A stretch of 64,000 nt of DNA from an uncultured beta proteobacterium. GTDB taxonomy: Bacteria; Pseudomonadota; Gammaproteobacteria; Burkholderiales; Burkholderiaceae_C. The position numbers and the translations under genes were made by a program. The stretch lies in the NCBI GenBank assembly GCA_903828235.1, contig CAIKLM010000010.1, positions 20,342 to 84,341 on the forward strand, written 5' to 3'. This document shows positions 1 through 8,336 of this stretch, in pieces. The notes below the pieces were generated by a model that had not been told where the DNA came from, made no database searches, and worked only from the letters and a program-made list of their open reading frames with translations. Numbering within the stretch: position 1 is the stretch's first letter; every line of letters begins with the position of its first letter.

Positions 1-1
1 G

Positions 2-1162
2 GGCCTGGCACGGGCTGGCCACGAGCTCGTGCTGGTGGGCCGTGGCAACGCGCGCGCCGCGTCTGGCTGGGCCGGCGAGGTCGTCTCCCTCGGCGACATC
101 GAGCCGCCGATCGACGAGCAGAGCCTTCTGCGGCGCTCGCGCGCGGTGCTGGGTGCGCTGGCGGCGGGCATGCCGGTCACGGCCTACCGCCAAGGCGGGC
201 GAGCGGCGGCCGCACGGGCGGCGCCCTGGCTGTCGGGGGCGGATGCCGTGATCGTCGACCACCTGCAGGCCTGGCCCTGGCTCGGCGAAGTCCGGCCGCG
301 GTCATTGATGCTGGTGCAGCACAACGTCGAATCGGACAACTACCTCCGCCGCAGCCGGGCCGCCAACCGGGGCTACCAGGGCAACCCTCGCACGCACTGG
401 CTGATGCGCTGCGTCATGTTGCGCGAGGCCCGGGCCCTCAAGGCCCTGGAACTGCAGGCGCTGCACCGGGCCACAGTGCTTGCCTGTCTGTCCGGCGAAG
501 ACGCCCGGCGCATGGCAGGGCTCGCGCTGAGGGCCGGACGGCCGGCATCGGCGCTTCTCGAGGTGCTTCCCGGGTATCCCCTCGTGGCGCGCAGCGTGCG
601 TGCGGCGAGGCCGCGGCCCGACGGCCTGCCCGCCGTGGGCCTTCTCGGGACCTGGACCTGGGCACCCAACCGCGAGGGACTGCAGTGGTTGCTGTCCCGG
701 GTCTGGCCACGGCTGCAGGGCCGTGCCCGGCTGGTGCTGGCGGGCAGCGGGCTCGACGGGCTGGACCTGCCGCCGGGTACGCAGGTGATGGGCCGTGTGG
801 GCGAGGTTCAGACCTTCCTGGATGCGGTGGACCTGATCGCGGTGCCCTCGCTCACGGGCTCGGGCGTGCAGGAGAAGGCCATCGAGGCGGTGGCCAGCGG
901 GCTGCCCGTGGTGGCAACGCCGCACGCGCTGCGCGGGTTGGGTGACGACCTGCCCCCCCATGTGCACCGCGCCACCGATGCCGCGGGTTTCGCCGCTGCC
1001 TGCCTGCATGCATCGGAACCTCCATCGCACCCCGACGCCCATGCGCCCGGCTTGGCGCGCTGGACGGCCTTGCGGCAGCAGCACTACGCCGATGCCCTGG
1101 ACCGGTGCCTGGGCGCGCTGGCAACTGCACCGCAGCCCTTGTCGCGGGCCGCGGCGGGCTGA
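2..1162 (+). CDS. Glycosyltransferase, GT4-like (5' truncated by window)
   Basis: The frame is open from base 2 and already reads a typical GT-B N-terminal strand (GLARAGHELVLVGRG), so the true start lies upstream. About 386 residues are present. Seen: a DxxQ-type first Rossmann domain with VQHNVESDNY around residue 110, a second-domain entry (VGLLGTWTWAPNREGLQWLL), and the late GSGVQEKAIEAVASGLPVVAT segment. The E in that segment is the usual nucleotide-sugar-binding glutamate of GT4 enzymes. It probably transfers a sugar from a nucleotide donor to a lipid-linked exopolysaccharide precursor at the cytoplasmic face of the inner membrane. The gene is followed after 8 bases by a methyltransferase, which suggests one transcription unit of a polysaccharide locus. 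Family call firm; sugar specificity unknown. Confidence 0.85.
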   Translation, partial: GLARAGHELVLVGRGNARAASGWAGEVVSLGDIEPPIDEQSLLRRSRAVLGALAAGMPVTAYRQGGRAAAARAAPWLSGADAVIVDHLQAWPWLGEVRPRSLMLVQHNVESDNYLRRSRAANRGYQGNPRTHWLMRCVMLREARALKALELQALHRATVLACLSGEDARRMAGLALRAGRPASALLEVLPGYPLVARSVRAARPRPDGLPAVGLLGTWTWAPNREGLQWLLSRVWPRLQGRARLVLAGSGLDGLDLPPGTQVMGRVGEVQTFLDAVDLIAVPSLTGSGVQEKAIEAVASGLPVVATPHALRGLGDDLPPHVHRATDAAGFAAACLHASEPPSHPDAHAPGLARWTALRQQHYADALDRCLGALATAPQPLSRAAAG

Positions 1163-1170
1163 TCGTCGCC

Positions 1171-1896
1171 ATGGAACGCCCGAGCGCCGACGGCTACCGA
1201 ACGGACTGGCTCGAGGCCGAGCAAGCCACGGGGGGCCGCGACCACATCCTGGTGCTGCTCGACCTGCTGCGCCGCCGCCACGGCATCCGGGCCCGGCGCG
1301 TGCTCGAGCTCGGCAGCGGGCTCGGCACGAACCTGAAGCGCTTCGCCGACGCCAACCAGGTTCAGGGCGTGGAGAGCCTGGTGGCGGCGGCCGAGCGTGC
1401 GAGCGCGGCAGGGGTGCCCACCCTGCTGTCCGACCTGGACACCGCCGCGCTGCCCTGGCCTGACGACCACTGGGACTGGGTGCTGGCCCTCGACGTGCTC
1501 GAGCACCTCGTGCACCCCCAGCATGCGCTGCGCGAAGCCCGCCGGGTCCTGCGCCCCGATGGCCGCATCGTGGTCAACGTGCCCAATCCCTTTGACTGGC
1601 GCGCGCGCTGGCGGGTGCTGCGCGGGGCCGGCATCGATGCGCCGAGGCACTTCCCCGGGCAGTCGGTCTGGCGCTATCCACACCTGCGCTTCTTCAGGCA
1701 TCGAGACCTGCTTGCGCTGCTGCGCGATTGCGGCTTCGAGCCCGAGGCCGATCTGAGCTGTCTGCAGCCGTGCCTGCCCAAGTCACAGCACTGGTCGACG
1801 CTGGCCGGCGCGATCGCCAGGCGCTGGCCGGAGATCGCTTGCAGCGGCTTCTTCATCGTTGCCCGCAAGGCTGGCACGGTCGGCCCGGCTCAGTAG
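1171..1896 (+). CDS. Class I SAM-dependent methyltransferase
   Basis: A 241-residue protein. The SAM-binding motif I is VLELGSGLGTNLKRF near residue 48, followed by an acidic strand end (VQGVE). A post-I motif reads WVLALDVLEHLVHP near residue 104, the usual EHL form of Methyltransf_11/23 enzymes. It likely methylates a sugar, lipid or polysaccharide intermediate, given the glycosyltransferase just upstream and the WecG-type enzyme just downstream; this role is inferred from context. ATG 1171 was chosen because it lies 8 bases after the preceding stop; an upstream in-frame start at 1105 would overlap the glycosyltransferase. Its stop overlaps the convergent gene's stop by 7 bases. Confidence 0.85.
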   Translation: MERPSADGYRTDWLEAEQATGGRDHILVLLDLLRRRHGIRARRVLELGSGLGTNLKRFADANQVQGVESLVAAAERASAAGVPTLLSDLDTAALPWPDDHWDWVLALDVLEHLVHPQHALREARRVLRPDGRIVVNVPNPFDWRARWRVLRGAGIDAPRHFPGQSVWRYPHLRFFRHRDLLALLRDCGFEPEADLSCLQPCLPKSQHWSTLAGAIARRWPEIACSGFFIVARKAGTVGPAQ

Positions 1897-2702
1897 CGGC
1901 CCATGGCCAGCATCGGCAGCAGTCGCAGGTTGCGCAGCCAGCGAGGCAACCGCGAGGGTTGTTCCCAAAGGCGGTACAAGGACTCGAGCCCGCTGCACTG
2001 CATCCAGCGCGGCGCGCGCCGCACCCGGCCCGAGACCATGTCGATGGCGCCGCCGAAGCACAGCAACCCGGTGACCTGGCCATCGAGCAGGGGAGCAAGT
2101 CGTAGGCACAGCCGCTGCTCCTTCTGCGCGCCCAGGCCCAGCACGACGAAGTCGGGGCGGAAGGCCTCGATGGCCTCGAGGGCGGCCCGGTGCACCGCCG
2201 CCTCCGCCAACGCGTCGATGCCGTAGGGCTCGGGCGCGAATCCCGCCACCTGCAAGCCCGGGTGCCTTCGACGCAGCCGCATCACGGCCAGCGCGTTGGC
2301 CTCGGCATGGCTGCCCAGCAGCAGCAGGCGCCGGCCGTCGCCGGCGCACCGCGCTGCCAAGGTGTAGACCAGATCCGAGCCCGACATCTTCGGCACCATC
2401 CGGTGCGGGTACTTGCGCTGCAGTGCCCAGTACAGCCACTGCCCGTCGACGCTGACACGGGCGCGCGGCGTCTGCAGCAGTTCCCGCAGGACCGGGTTCT
2501 TCGGCAAGGACAGTGCGATCTCCGCGTTCAGCGTCAGGAACACCCAGCAGGCCGGACCCCAAGGCGGCGGGAAGTCGCCGGTCTCGGTGATCGCCACGTC
2601 GCCGAACCGGATCGGCGCAAGCGCCGAGGTGGCGGCGCGCTCGGCGCCGCCGGGCGCGACGACGTCCAGGGTGGGTGCGAGGGCCTGGGCGGAGGGGGGC
2701 AT
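1890..2702 (-). CDS. WecG/TagA/CpsF family glycosyltransferase
   Basis: A 270-residue protein spanning the whole family domain. Visible hallmarks: the donor/acceptor-site aspartate in RVSVDGQWL, the PKMSGSDLVYTL helix, the GLGAQKEQ segment (usual GxPxQE), and the C-terminal GGAIDMVSGRVRRAPRWMQ followed by GLESLYRLWEQPSRLPR. Family members transfer UDP-activated N-acetyl-mannosamine-type sugars to lipid-linked acceptors; related proteins occur in exosortase-linked exopolysaccharide loci. The C-terminal RRAPRWMQ-GLE-RL segment is thought to mediate membrane attachment. No obvious Shine-Dalgarno sequence precedes ATG 2702, but there is no better start. It is transcribed convergently to the methyltransferase. 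Confidence 0.85.
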   Translation of the reverse strand: MPPSAQALAPTLDVVAPGGAERAATSALAPIRFGDVAITETGDFPPPWGPACWVFLTLNAEIALSLPKNPVLRELLQTPRARVSVDGQWLYWALQRKYPHRMVPKMSGSDLVYTLAARCAGDGRRLLLLGSHAEANALAVMRLRRRHPGLQVAGFAPEPYGIDALAEAAVHRAALEAIEAFRPDFVVLGLGAQKEQRLCLRLAPLLDGQVTGLLCFGGAIDMVSGRVRRAPRWMQCSGLESLYRLWEQPSRLPRWLRNLRLLPMLAMGRY

Positions 2703-2782
2703 GGCGGAAACCTGTGGCGGAACCGAAAGGACTATGCGCAGCCCTCGTGTCGGCGCTGCACGGCCCCACCGGCGAAGCCCTG

Positions 2783-2860
2783 TCCGATCGGATCACGCGA
2801 CGCGCAGCACACGGGGCGCCAAACCCCCCGTTCGCAGGCCCTCTGATGCGTTCGGATCAC
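2783..2860. promoter_or_regulatory. Intergenic control region between wecG-like and gspG genes
   Basis: The 225-bp divergent gap holds a perfect 10-bp palindrome TCCGATCGGA (2783-2792) running into GGATCAC, and a second block TGATGCGTTCGGATCAC (2844-2860) with TGAT/ATCA arms around GTTCGG. A related block, TGATCCGTTCGGCCCATCAC, lies at 12894-12913 just before the ExbB-type operon. The repeated pieces may be operator half-sites for a regulator shared by the two operons. This is pattern-based only; no clear -35/-10 pair was recognised. Confidence 0.3.
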
Positions 2861-2927
2861 TCTTGATGACGGCCTGTCAGCGTCCCTTCAAGGGCTGGAC
2901 ACGGATGCTTCGTAGTCTGAAGAGTCC

Positions 2928-3356
2928 ATGTGCCGCAGTCCCCTCTCCTCTCTTGCGTCCCGCATCCCGCGTGGCTTCACGCTGCTGGAACTGCTGGTCG
3001 TGATGGTCATCCTCGGCCTGCTGGCGGGCTACGTCGGCCCGAAGCTGTTCGCGCAGATCGGCAAGAGCGAGGCCAAGGTGGCACGGGCGCAGATCGACGC
3101 GCTGGGCAAGGCACTCGACCAGTACCGGCTAGACGTCGGCCGCTACCCGAGCACGGCCCAGGGCCTGGCTGCACTGACGCAGCCGCCGCCCGGCGAACCG
3201 CGCTGGGCCGGGCCCTACCTCACGCGCGGGGCGCCGCCCGATCCCTGGGGCCGGCCCTACGGCTACAGGGCTCCCGGCGAACACGGCGACTACGACCTGT
3301 GGTCGAACGGGCCCGACGGGCAGTCCGGCGGCGACGCCGGCCTGCGCAACTGGTAG
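2928..3356 (+). CDS. gspG: Type II secretion major pseudopilin GspG
   Basis: A 142-residue pseudopilin. The type III signal has a 16-residue leader ending in G16, cut before FTLLELLVVMVILGLLAGY, with the essential Glu at +5 (E21). The C-terminal half carries the GspG signature PPDPWGRPYGYRAPGEHGDYD, then DLWSNGPDGQSGGDAG and LRNW, which forms the calcium-binding loop in known GspG structures. Length fits the family. It would polymerise into the periplasmic pseudopilus that pushes folded substrates through the secretin. The SD is AAGAG close to ATG. It is the first gene of a tightly packed operon; gspF starts 8 bases downstream. Confidence 0.93.
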   Translation: MCRSPLSSLASRIPRGFTLLELLVVMVILGLLAGYVGPKLFAQIGKSEAKVARAQIDALGKALDQYRLDVGRYPSTAQGLAALTQPPPGEPRWAGPYLTRGAPPDPWGRPYGYRAPGEHGDYDLWSNGPDGQSGGDAGLRNW

Positions 3357-3364
3357 CAGCCGGA

Positions 3365-4576
3365 ATGCCCGCCTTCGAGGTGCAGCTGCACGAGCCTCCG
3401 GCTGCGCCCCGCTGGCGACGTGTCGTGGCGCCCGACGAGGCCTCTCTGCCCGCGGTGCTGGGCGTGGGCGCCGCGCAGGTACTGGCGGTGCGGTCCGAGG
3501 CCCGGGCGCCCGCAGCCTCGCCTGGCGCGCGGCCTCGCCGCAGGATCCGGGTCGATGCGCGCGCCTTCGCCCAGGAGCTGGCCGTGCTGCTGTCCAGCGG
3601 CGTGCCGCTGCTCGATGCGGTGGAGACCCTGGCCGAACGCGACAGCACCGCCGCCGTGCCGCTGGCACGCGTGCAGGCCGCGTTGCGCGAGGGCCGCACG
3701 CTGTCGCAGGCCATGGCCGAGGCCGGCGAGTCCGGCGCGCCGGCCTTCGACCCGGTGCTGCTGGCCCTGGTGGCCGCCGCCGAGCGCGATGGCCAGCTCG
3801 CCGCGGTGCTGCAGCACCACGCGGACTTCCTGGCCTGGAGTGGCGCGCTGCGCGACAGGCTCGTTGCCGCAGCGCTCTACCCGGCGCTTTTGCTGGCCAG
3901 CGGCGTCGCGGTGATCGGGTTCCTGGTGGTCTTTGTGCTGCCGCGCTTCGCCGGCGTCTTCGAGGGCCTCGCCGTCGACCTGCCCTGGGGCTCGCGAGTG
4001 CTCATCGCCGCCGGCCAGGCAGCGGCGCGCGAGCCCTGGCTCGCGGCGCTGCTGGCCGGCCTGCTGCCGATGGCGGTGGTGGCCGGCCTGCGGCTGCCCG
4101 CCGCGCGCCGCTGGTGGCAGCAGCAGCTGTGGCGGCTTCCCGGCCTGGGTCCGCGGCTGCGCACGGTGGCGCTGGCGCGGCTGTACCGCGCCGTGGGCCT
4201 GCTGGGCGCGGCCGGGGTGCCGCTGCCCCGCGCCCTGCTGCTGGCCGAGCCGGTGCTCGACGCCCCGTTGCGCCCGGCGCTGGCGCGCGCGCGGGCCGAC
4301 GTGGCCGCCGGGGCGCGCCTGTCGACCGCCCTGCACGGGCAGCGCCTGCTCACGCCGGCGGCACTGCGCATGCTGCGCGTGGGCGAGCGCAGCGGCGAGG
4401 TGCCGGCCATGCTGACGCGCGCCGCCGGATTCCACGACGAGGAGGTGTCGCGCCTGGCCGAATGGGTGGCCAAGGTGGTGAACCCGCTGCTCATGCTGGT
4501 GATGGGCGCGGTGGTCGGTGGCGTCGTGGTGCTGATGTACCTGCCGCTGTTCACGCTGATGGAGCAGGTGCCGTGA
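3365..4576 (+). CDS. gspF: Type II secretion inner-membrane platform protein GspF
   Basis: A 403-residue polytopic membrane protein of the GspF/PilC family, with two T2SSF domains. The first (about residues 65-190) starts RVDARAFAQELAVLLSSGVPLLDAVETLAE; the second (about 275-395) contains LYRAVGLLGAAGVPLPRAL and MLRVGERSGEVPAML. Hydrophobic segments are visible near residues 170-195, 220-245 and 370-395. It anchors the assembly ATPase and pseudopilus in the inner membrane. ATG 3365 follows the GspG stop by 8 bases; the open frame upstream of it only shadows gspG. The stop TGA overlaps the gspE start (TGATG). Confidence 0.93.
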   Translation: MPAFEVQLHEPPAAPRWRRVVAPDEASLPAVLGVGAAQVLAVRSEARAPAASPGARPRRRIRVDARAFAQELAVLLSSGVPLLDAVETLAERDSTAAVPLARVQAALREGRTLSQAMAEAGESGAPAFDPVLLALVAAAERDGQLAAVLQHHADFLAWSGALRDRLVAAALYPALLLASGVAVIGFLVVFVLPRFAGVFEGLAVDLPWGSRVLIAAGQAAAREPWLAALLAGLLPMAVVAGLRLPAARRWWQQQLWRLPGLGPRLRTVALARLYRAVGLLGAAGVPLPRALLLAEPVLDAPLRPALARARADVAAGARLSTALHGQRLLTPAALRMLRVGERSGEVPAMLTRAAGFHDEEVSRLAEWVAKVVNPLLMLVMGAVVGGVVVLMYLPLFTLMEQVP

Positions 4577-6027
4577 TGCCCGCGGAGCCCCTGCCCGCGC
4601 TGGGCGACGCCGACCTCGCCACCTGGCCGCTGGCGCTGGCCGTGCGCCACCGCGCGCTGCTGCTGCGCCGCGCCGACGGCACCGGCACCCTGCTCGCCGC
4701 GGAGCCCCCCGGGGTGCTGCTGGTGCAGGCCGTGCAGCTGCGGCTGCGCCAGCCGGTCCTCGTGCACCTGGACGCCATCGAGCTTGCCGAGCGCCTGGCC
4801 GCCTGCGAGCGCGGGTTCAGGGCGGCCGAGGATGGCGGCGAGCCTGTCGACGCCCAGGCACCCGATGGCGGCGGCAGCGGCGTGCACGAACTCTCCTCGC
4901 CCGCACTGGCCGCGGCTGGCGCGGGCGCGGTGCGGCTGCTCGACGGCCTGCTGCACGACGCACTGCAGGACGGCGCAAGCGACATCCACATCGAGTGCGA
5001 CGCGCGCGGCGCGGCCGTGCGCGTGCGCATCGACGGCGTGCTCGTGCCGCGCCGCCGCCTGGACACGCCGCTGCTGGCCGAGCAGCTGGTGTCGCGCCTG
5101 AAAGTGATGGCCGAGCTCGACATCGGCGAGCGCCGCCTGCCGCAGGACGGCCGCTTCCGCCTGCGCCTGGCCACGTCCAGCGGAGGGCGCGAGGTCGACT
5201 TCCGGCTGTCGGTGATGCCCACGCTGCACGGCGAGGACGCCGTGGTGCGCGTGCTCGACCGGGCGGCGCTAGACCACGGCGACGGTCTCACGCTGGCCAC
5301 GCTGGGCTTCCAGCCAGCGCTGGCCGAGCGCATCCGGCAGCTTGCACGGCTTCCCCACGGGCTGCTGCTCGTCACCGGCCCCACCGGCAGCGGCAAGACC
5401 ACCACGCTGTACGCCGCGCTGGCCGAGACGATGCGGCCCGACGAGAAGCTGGTCACCATCGAGGACCCGGTGGAGTACCGCCTGGCCAGCGCGGTGCAGA
5501 TCCCGGTCAACGAGAAGAAGGGCCTCAGCTTCGCGCGCGGCCTGCGCTCGGTGCTGCGCCACGACCCCGACCGGGTGATGGTGGGCGAGATCCGCGACGC
5601 CGAGACCGCCCAGATCGCGGTGCAGGCCGCGCTCACCGGCCACCTCGTGTTCAGCAGCGTGCACGCCAACCACGCCCTCGACGTGCTGGGCCGCTTCCTG
5701 CACATGGGCCTGGACGCGTGGCAGGTGGTGGGCGCGCTGGAGGCCGTGCTGGCCCAGCGACTGGTGCGCGTGCGCTGCGCAGCCTGCGGCGGCACGGGCT
5801 GCCTGGCCTGCGCCGGCACCGGCTGGCGCGGGCGCCGTGCCATCGCCGAGCTGCTGCGCCTGGACGACGAGCTGCGCGACCTGCTCGTGGCCCGGGCACC
5901 GCTGCTGCGCCTGAAGCAGGCGCTGGCCGAGCGCGGACACCGCACGCTGCGCGATGCCGCACAGGCGGCGCTGGCCGAGGGCTGGACCACGGCCGAGGAG
6001 GTGGCGCGTGTCACGGCCGACGTCTGA
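4576..6027 (+). CDS. gspE: Type II secretion assembly ATPase GspE
   Basis: A 483-residue secretion ATPase. Seen: an N2-like domain with DGASDIHIECD and RIDGVLV, Walker A GPTGSGKTTTLYA near residue 269, an Asp box (IEDPVEY), Walker B-region MVGEIRDAETAQIA, a His box (GHLVFSSVHAN), and a tetracysteine zinc motif at C401, C404, C409 and C412. The N1 region is short and GspE-like rather than PilB-like. It hydrolyses ATP on the cytoplasmic side to drive pseudopilus assembly with GspF and the GspL-like protein. The start ATG overlaps the gspF stop, implying translational coupling. Confidence 0.94.
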   Translation: MPAEPLPALGDADLATWPLALAVRHRALLLRRADGTGTLLAAEPPGVLLVQAVQLRLRQPVLVHLDAIELAERLAACERGFRAAEDGGEPVDAQAPDGGGSGVHELSSPALAAAGAGAVRLLDGLLHDALQDGASDIHIECDARGAAVRVRIDGVLVPRRRLDTPLLAEQLVSRLKVMAELDIGERRLPQDGRFRLRLATSSGGREVDFRLSVMPTLHGEDAVVRVLDRAALDHGDGLTLATLGFQPALAERIRQLARLPHGLLLVTGPTGSGKTTTLYAALAETMRPDEKLVTIEDPVEYRLASAVQIPVNEKKGLSFARGLRSVLRHDPDRVMVGEIRDAETAQIAVQAALTGHLVFSSVHANHALDVLGRFLHMGLDAWQVVGALEAVLAQRLVRVRCAACGGTGCLACAGTGWRGRRAIAELLRLDDELRDLLVARAPLLRLKQALAERGHRTLRDAAQAALAEGWTTAEEVARVTADV

Positions 6028-7171
6028 GCGGGGGGTCGCACTGGTGGGCCATGGCGTGGGCGCCACGCCGCCGCGGGCGCTGGCCGGCGACGACCTGCGT
6101 CACGCCTGGCTCGATGCCACGATGAGCATCACGCTGCTGGCCCCGGCCGGGGCCGCGTTCGACGACGAATCCGCCGTGCGCGCATGGGCCCGGCGGGCCT
6201 GGCAGGACCTGGCCGTTCCCGGCGACGCCGTCGCGGCCCCCGAATCTGTGGCCTGGCGGGCCGGGCGCCGCCGAACGGCAACCGTGGGCGTGACCTGGCC
6301 CGGCGACGAACTGTCCGCACTGCCTGCGACCCTGCATTCGCTGGCCCCGCTGTGGGCCGGTGTGCTGGCGCGGGCACTGCAGGCGCTGCCCGGCGATGAC
6401 CCCTGGCGCCTGGTGGTGGCCGAAGGCCGGGCACTCACCCTGATCGACGTCGAGGGTGGCGTGCCCTGCCGCTGGGCCACGCTGGCCCTGGCGCGTGACG
6501 AGGCCGCCGGGCTCGCGCAGGCGCTCGAGCACGCGCCGGGGCCGGTCTGGGCGGCCGGGCACTCGCTCGCCGGCGAACTGCCTTCGCGCGTGCGCGCCGT
6601 GCCGGGCCTGGGGCCGCCATCGCAGGCACCCGCGGCCCTGCTGCACCTGCTGCAGTCGGTGGAAGCGGCCGAGCCGGCGCTGCGGCGGGCCCCGCCCTTG
6701 TCGCGCCGGGTGGGCGCCGCCCTGCTGGCCACGGCCGGGGTGGTGCTGGCGCTGGCCGCGCAGGCAGCCTGGAGCGCGCACGACGCGTGGCGCGGAGCGC
6801 AGGCGCGCGCCGAGGCGCGCGAGCGGCTGGCCGAGGCCCGCGGCCGGCAACTGCAGCGCGCCGCGGCCCTGCACGCCGCGGCACGACAGCGCCTGCAGCA
6901 GCCCTGGGGCCTGCGCTGGACCGTGGCCGAGGCGGCACAGCCCACTGGCGGCGGCTGGCTGCGCCTGGAGCAGCGGCGCGACAGCCCGACGCTGCTGCTG
7001 GTGGGCGAGGCCGACACCCCGTCGGAAGCACTGGCCGTGGCACGACGCATCGCGGTCGTGCGCGGCGTGAGCGAGGCCGTGCTGCTGCGCAGCGACGCCG
7101 CCGCCGCCCCGGCCGCCGGCGGACGCGCGCGCTTCGAGATCGGCGTGCGTCTGGCGGAGGCCCAGCCATGA
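6008..7171 (+). CDS. GspL/PilN-like secretion assembly protein
   Basis: A 387-residue bitopic protein. The first ~230 residues are a cytoplasmic-type domain without clear motifs, then one transmembrane helix (RVGAALLATAGVVLALAA, about 235-252). An Arg/Glu-rich coiled coil (about 260-300) and a small C-terminal domain resembling PilN/GspL fimbrial assembly domains follow (GWLRLEQRR ... LLVGEADTPSEALAVARRIA). By position between gspE and the PilO-like gene it would connect the ATPase to the periplasmic parts of the machine. GTG 6008 was chosen because it overlaps the gspE end by 20 bases; an internal ATG at 6122 is less likely. Family assignment rests on topology and context more than on sequence. 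Confidence 0.65.
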   Translation: MSRPTSERGVALVGHGVGATPPRALAGDDLRHAWLDATMSITLLAPAGAAFDDESAVRAWARRAWQDLAVPGDAVAAPESVAWRAGRRRTATVGVTWPGDELSALPATLHSLAPLWAGVLARALQALPGDDPWRLVVAEGRALTLIDVEGGVPCRWATLALARDEAAGLAQALEHAPGPVWAAGHSLAGELPSRVRAVPGLGPPSQAPAALLHLLQSVEAAEPALRRAPPLSRRVGAALLATAGVVLALAAQAAWSAHDAWRGAQARAEARERLAEARGRQLQRAAALHAAARQRLQQPWGLRWTVAEAAQPTGGGWLRLEQRRDSPTLLLVGEADTPSEALAVARRIAVVRGVSEAVLLRSDAAAAPAAGGRARFEIGVRLAEAQP

Positions 7172-7764
7172 GGATGCCGCCCCTGGCCGCCCTTGGCCGG
7201 CCAACCCTGCGCGCCTTCGACCCGACTTGGCACCGCCTGCTCGGGAGCCCGGGCGGCCGGCTGGCGGCCGCAGCCGCCCTGCTGCTGCTGTTGGCACTCG
7301 CGCTGGCGACGGTGCTCGAGCCGCACTGGCGCTCCGCCGCCGCAAGCCTCGACGCCCAGCGCGGGCCGGTGGCTCCGATGCCCGAACCGCCGGCCTGGCC
7401 CCCGGCCGAGGCCCACGCGCCGCGCGTCAGCACCCTGCTCGGCCTGGCGCGCCGCCACGACGTGAAGGTGCGCGGCCTGCGCGAGGCCGCGGCCGTCTCC
7501 GCGGGCGACCAAGGCGTGGCCTGGCGCACGCTCGCCCTCAGCGCCGAGGGTCGCTACGCAGCCCTCCGGGCCTTTGCCGCATCGGCCCTGGCCGCGGACG
7601 CGGCGCTCGCACTCGACAGCCTCGTGCTGCAGCGCAACGATGCCGAGCAGGGCCTCCTGCGCGCCGAGTTCGGCTTTGCCTTCGGCCACGCCGCACCGGC
7701 TGCCGCGGCACGGGCCACGGCGCCGGCCGCTCGCAGCGGCCCTGCGGCAGGGGGTGCGCGGTGA
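7168..7764 (+). CDS. GspM/PilO-like secretion protein
   Basis: A 198-residue bitopic protein: a short cytoplasmic N-terminus, one membrane helix (AAAALLLLLALALATVLE, about 33-50), a linker rich in Pro, and a ferredoxin-like periplasmic domain (VSTLLGLARRHDVKVRGLREA ... ALRAFAASALAADAALALDSLVLQR) as in PilO/GspM. The tail is low-complexity Ala/Pro. It should pair with the GspL-like protein in the inner-membrane platform. The ATG overlaps the stop of the previous gene (ATGA) and its own stop overlaps the next start (GTGA). Weak sequence conservation is normal for this family, so the call is by topology and order. Confidence 0.6.
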   Translation: MRMPPLAALGRPTLRAFDPTWHRLLGSPGGRLAAAAALLLLLALALATVLEPHWRSAAASLDAQRGPVAPMPEPPAWPPAEAHAPRVSTLLGLARRHDVKVRGLREAAAVSAGDQGVAWRTLALSAEGRYAALRAFAASALAADAALALDSLVLQRNDAEQGLLRAEFGFAFGHAAPAAAARATAPAARSGPAAGGAR

Positions 7765-8336
7765 GCATGCCCATGCGCCAACGCGTGCTGGCTGCAGCGG
7801 CCTTCGTCACCGCACTGGGCACGGGCTACGTGGCCAACCTCGACGAAGCTGGTCGCGCACCGGGCGACGATGCCGGCCTCGGGTGGCTGCCGGCCGCGGC
7901 CGGCGGGGCCGCTTCGGGCAGCGCTGGCGCGGCGGGGAGCGCGTCGTGGGCACGGGGCGACTGGCCCGAGCCCGCAGCCGACGCGCTGCGCGCCTGGGGC
8001 CAGGAGCTCCCCCTCCGCGGCGAAGGCGGCCCCGACACGCCTCGCGCCATGACAGCCGCTGCGGCTCGCGTCACCGCGCCAGCCACGCCGGTCGCACCCG
8101 CGTCCAGTGCCCCCGCGCCTGAGGCGCTCCCGACTCCGCCGTGGCGCCTGATCGGCCGCGTGGACGACGGCAGCGCGCCGCGCGCGCTGCTGGCCACGCC
8201 GCAGCAACTGCTGGTCGTAGCCGGGGGCGACACGATTGAAGGCCGCTGGCGCGTCGAACTCATCGGGGCCGAGGTCGTGGAACTGCGGGCGCTCGCCGGT
8301 GGCCAGGCCCTGCGGCTGGCTTGGGAGACGCGATGA
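7761..8336 (+). CDS. GspC/PilP-like periplasmic linker protein
   Basis: A 191-residue protein with a short N-terminal hydrophobic segment (RVLAAAAFVTALGTGYVA), a long Ala/Gly/Pro-rich linker, and a compact C-terminal domain from about residue 125 (PPWRLIGRVDDG...LLATPQQLLVVAGGDTIEGRWRVELI). The WRLIGRV...VVAGGDTI...WRV pattern is like the homology-region fold of GspC and PilP, which contact the secretin N0 domain. It lies directly before the secretin gene, as expected for that partner. GTG 7761 overlaps the preceding stop; ATG 7767 or 7773 are possible alternatives. Role inferred. Confidence 0.6.
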   Translation: MSMPMRQRVLAAAAFVTALGTGYVANLDEAGRAPGDDAGLGWLPAAAGGAASGSAGAAGSASWARGDWPEPAADALRAWGQELPLRGEGGPDTPRAMTAAAARVTAPATPVAPASSAPAPEALPTPPWRLIGRVDDGSAPRALLATPQQLLVVAGGDTIEGRWRVELIGAEVVELRALAGGQALRLAWETR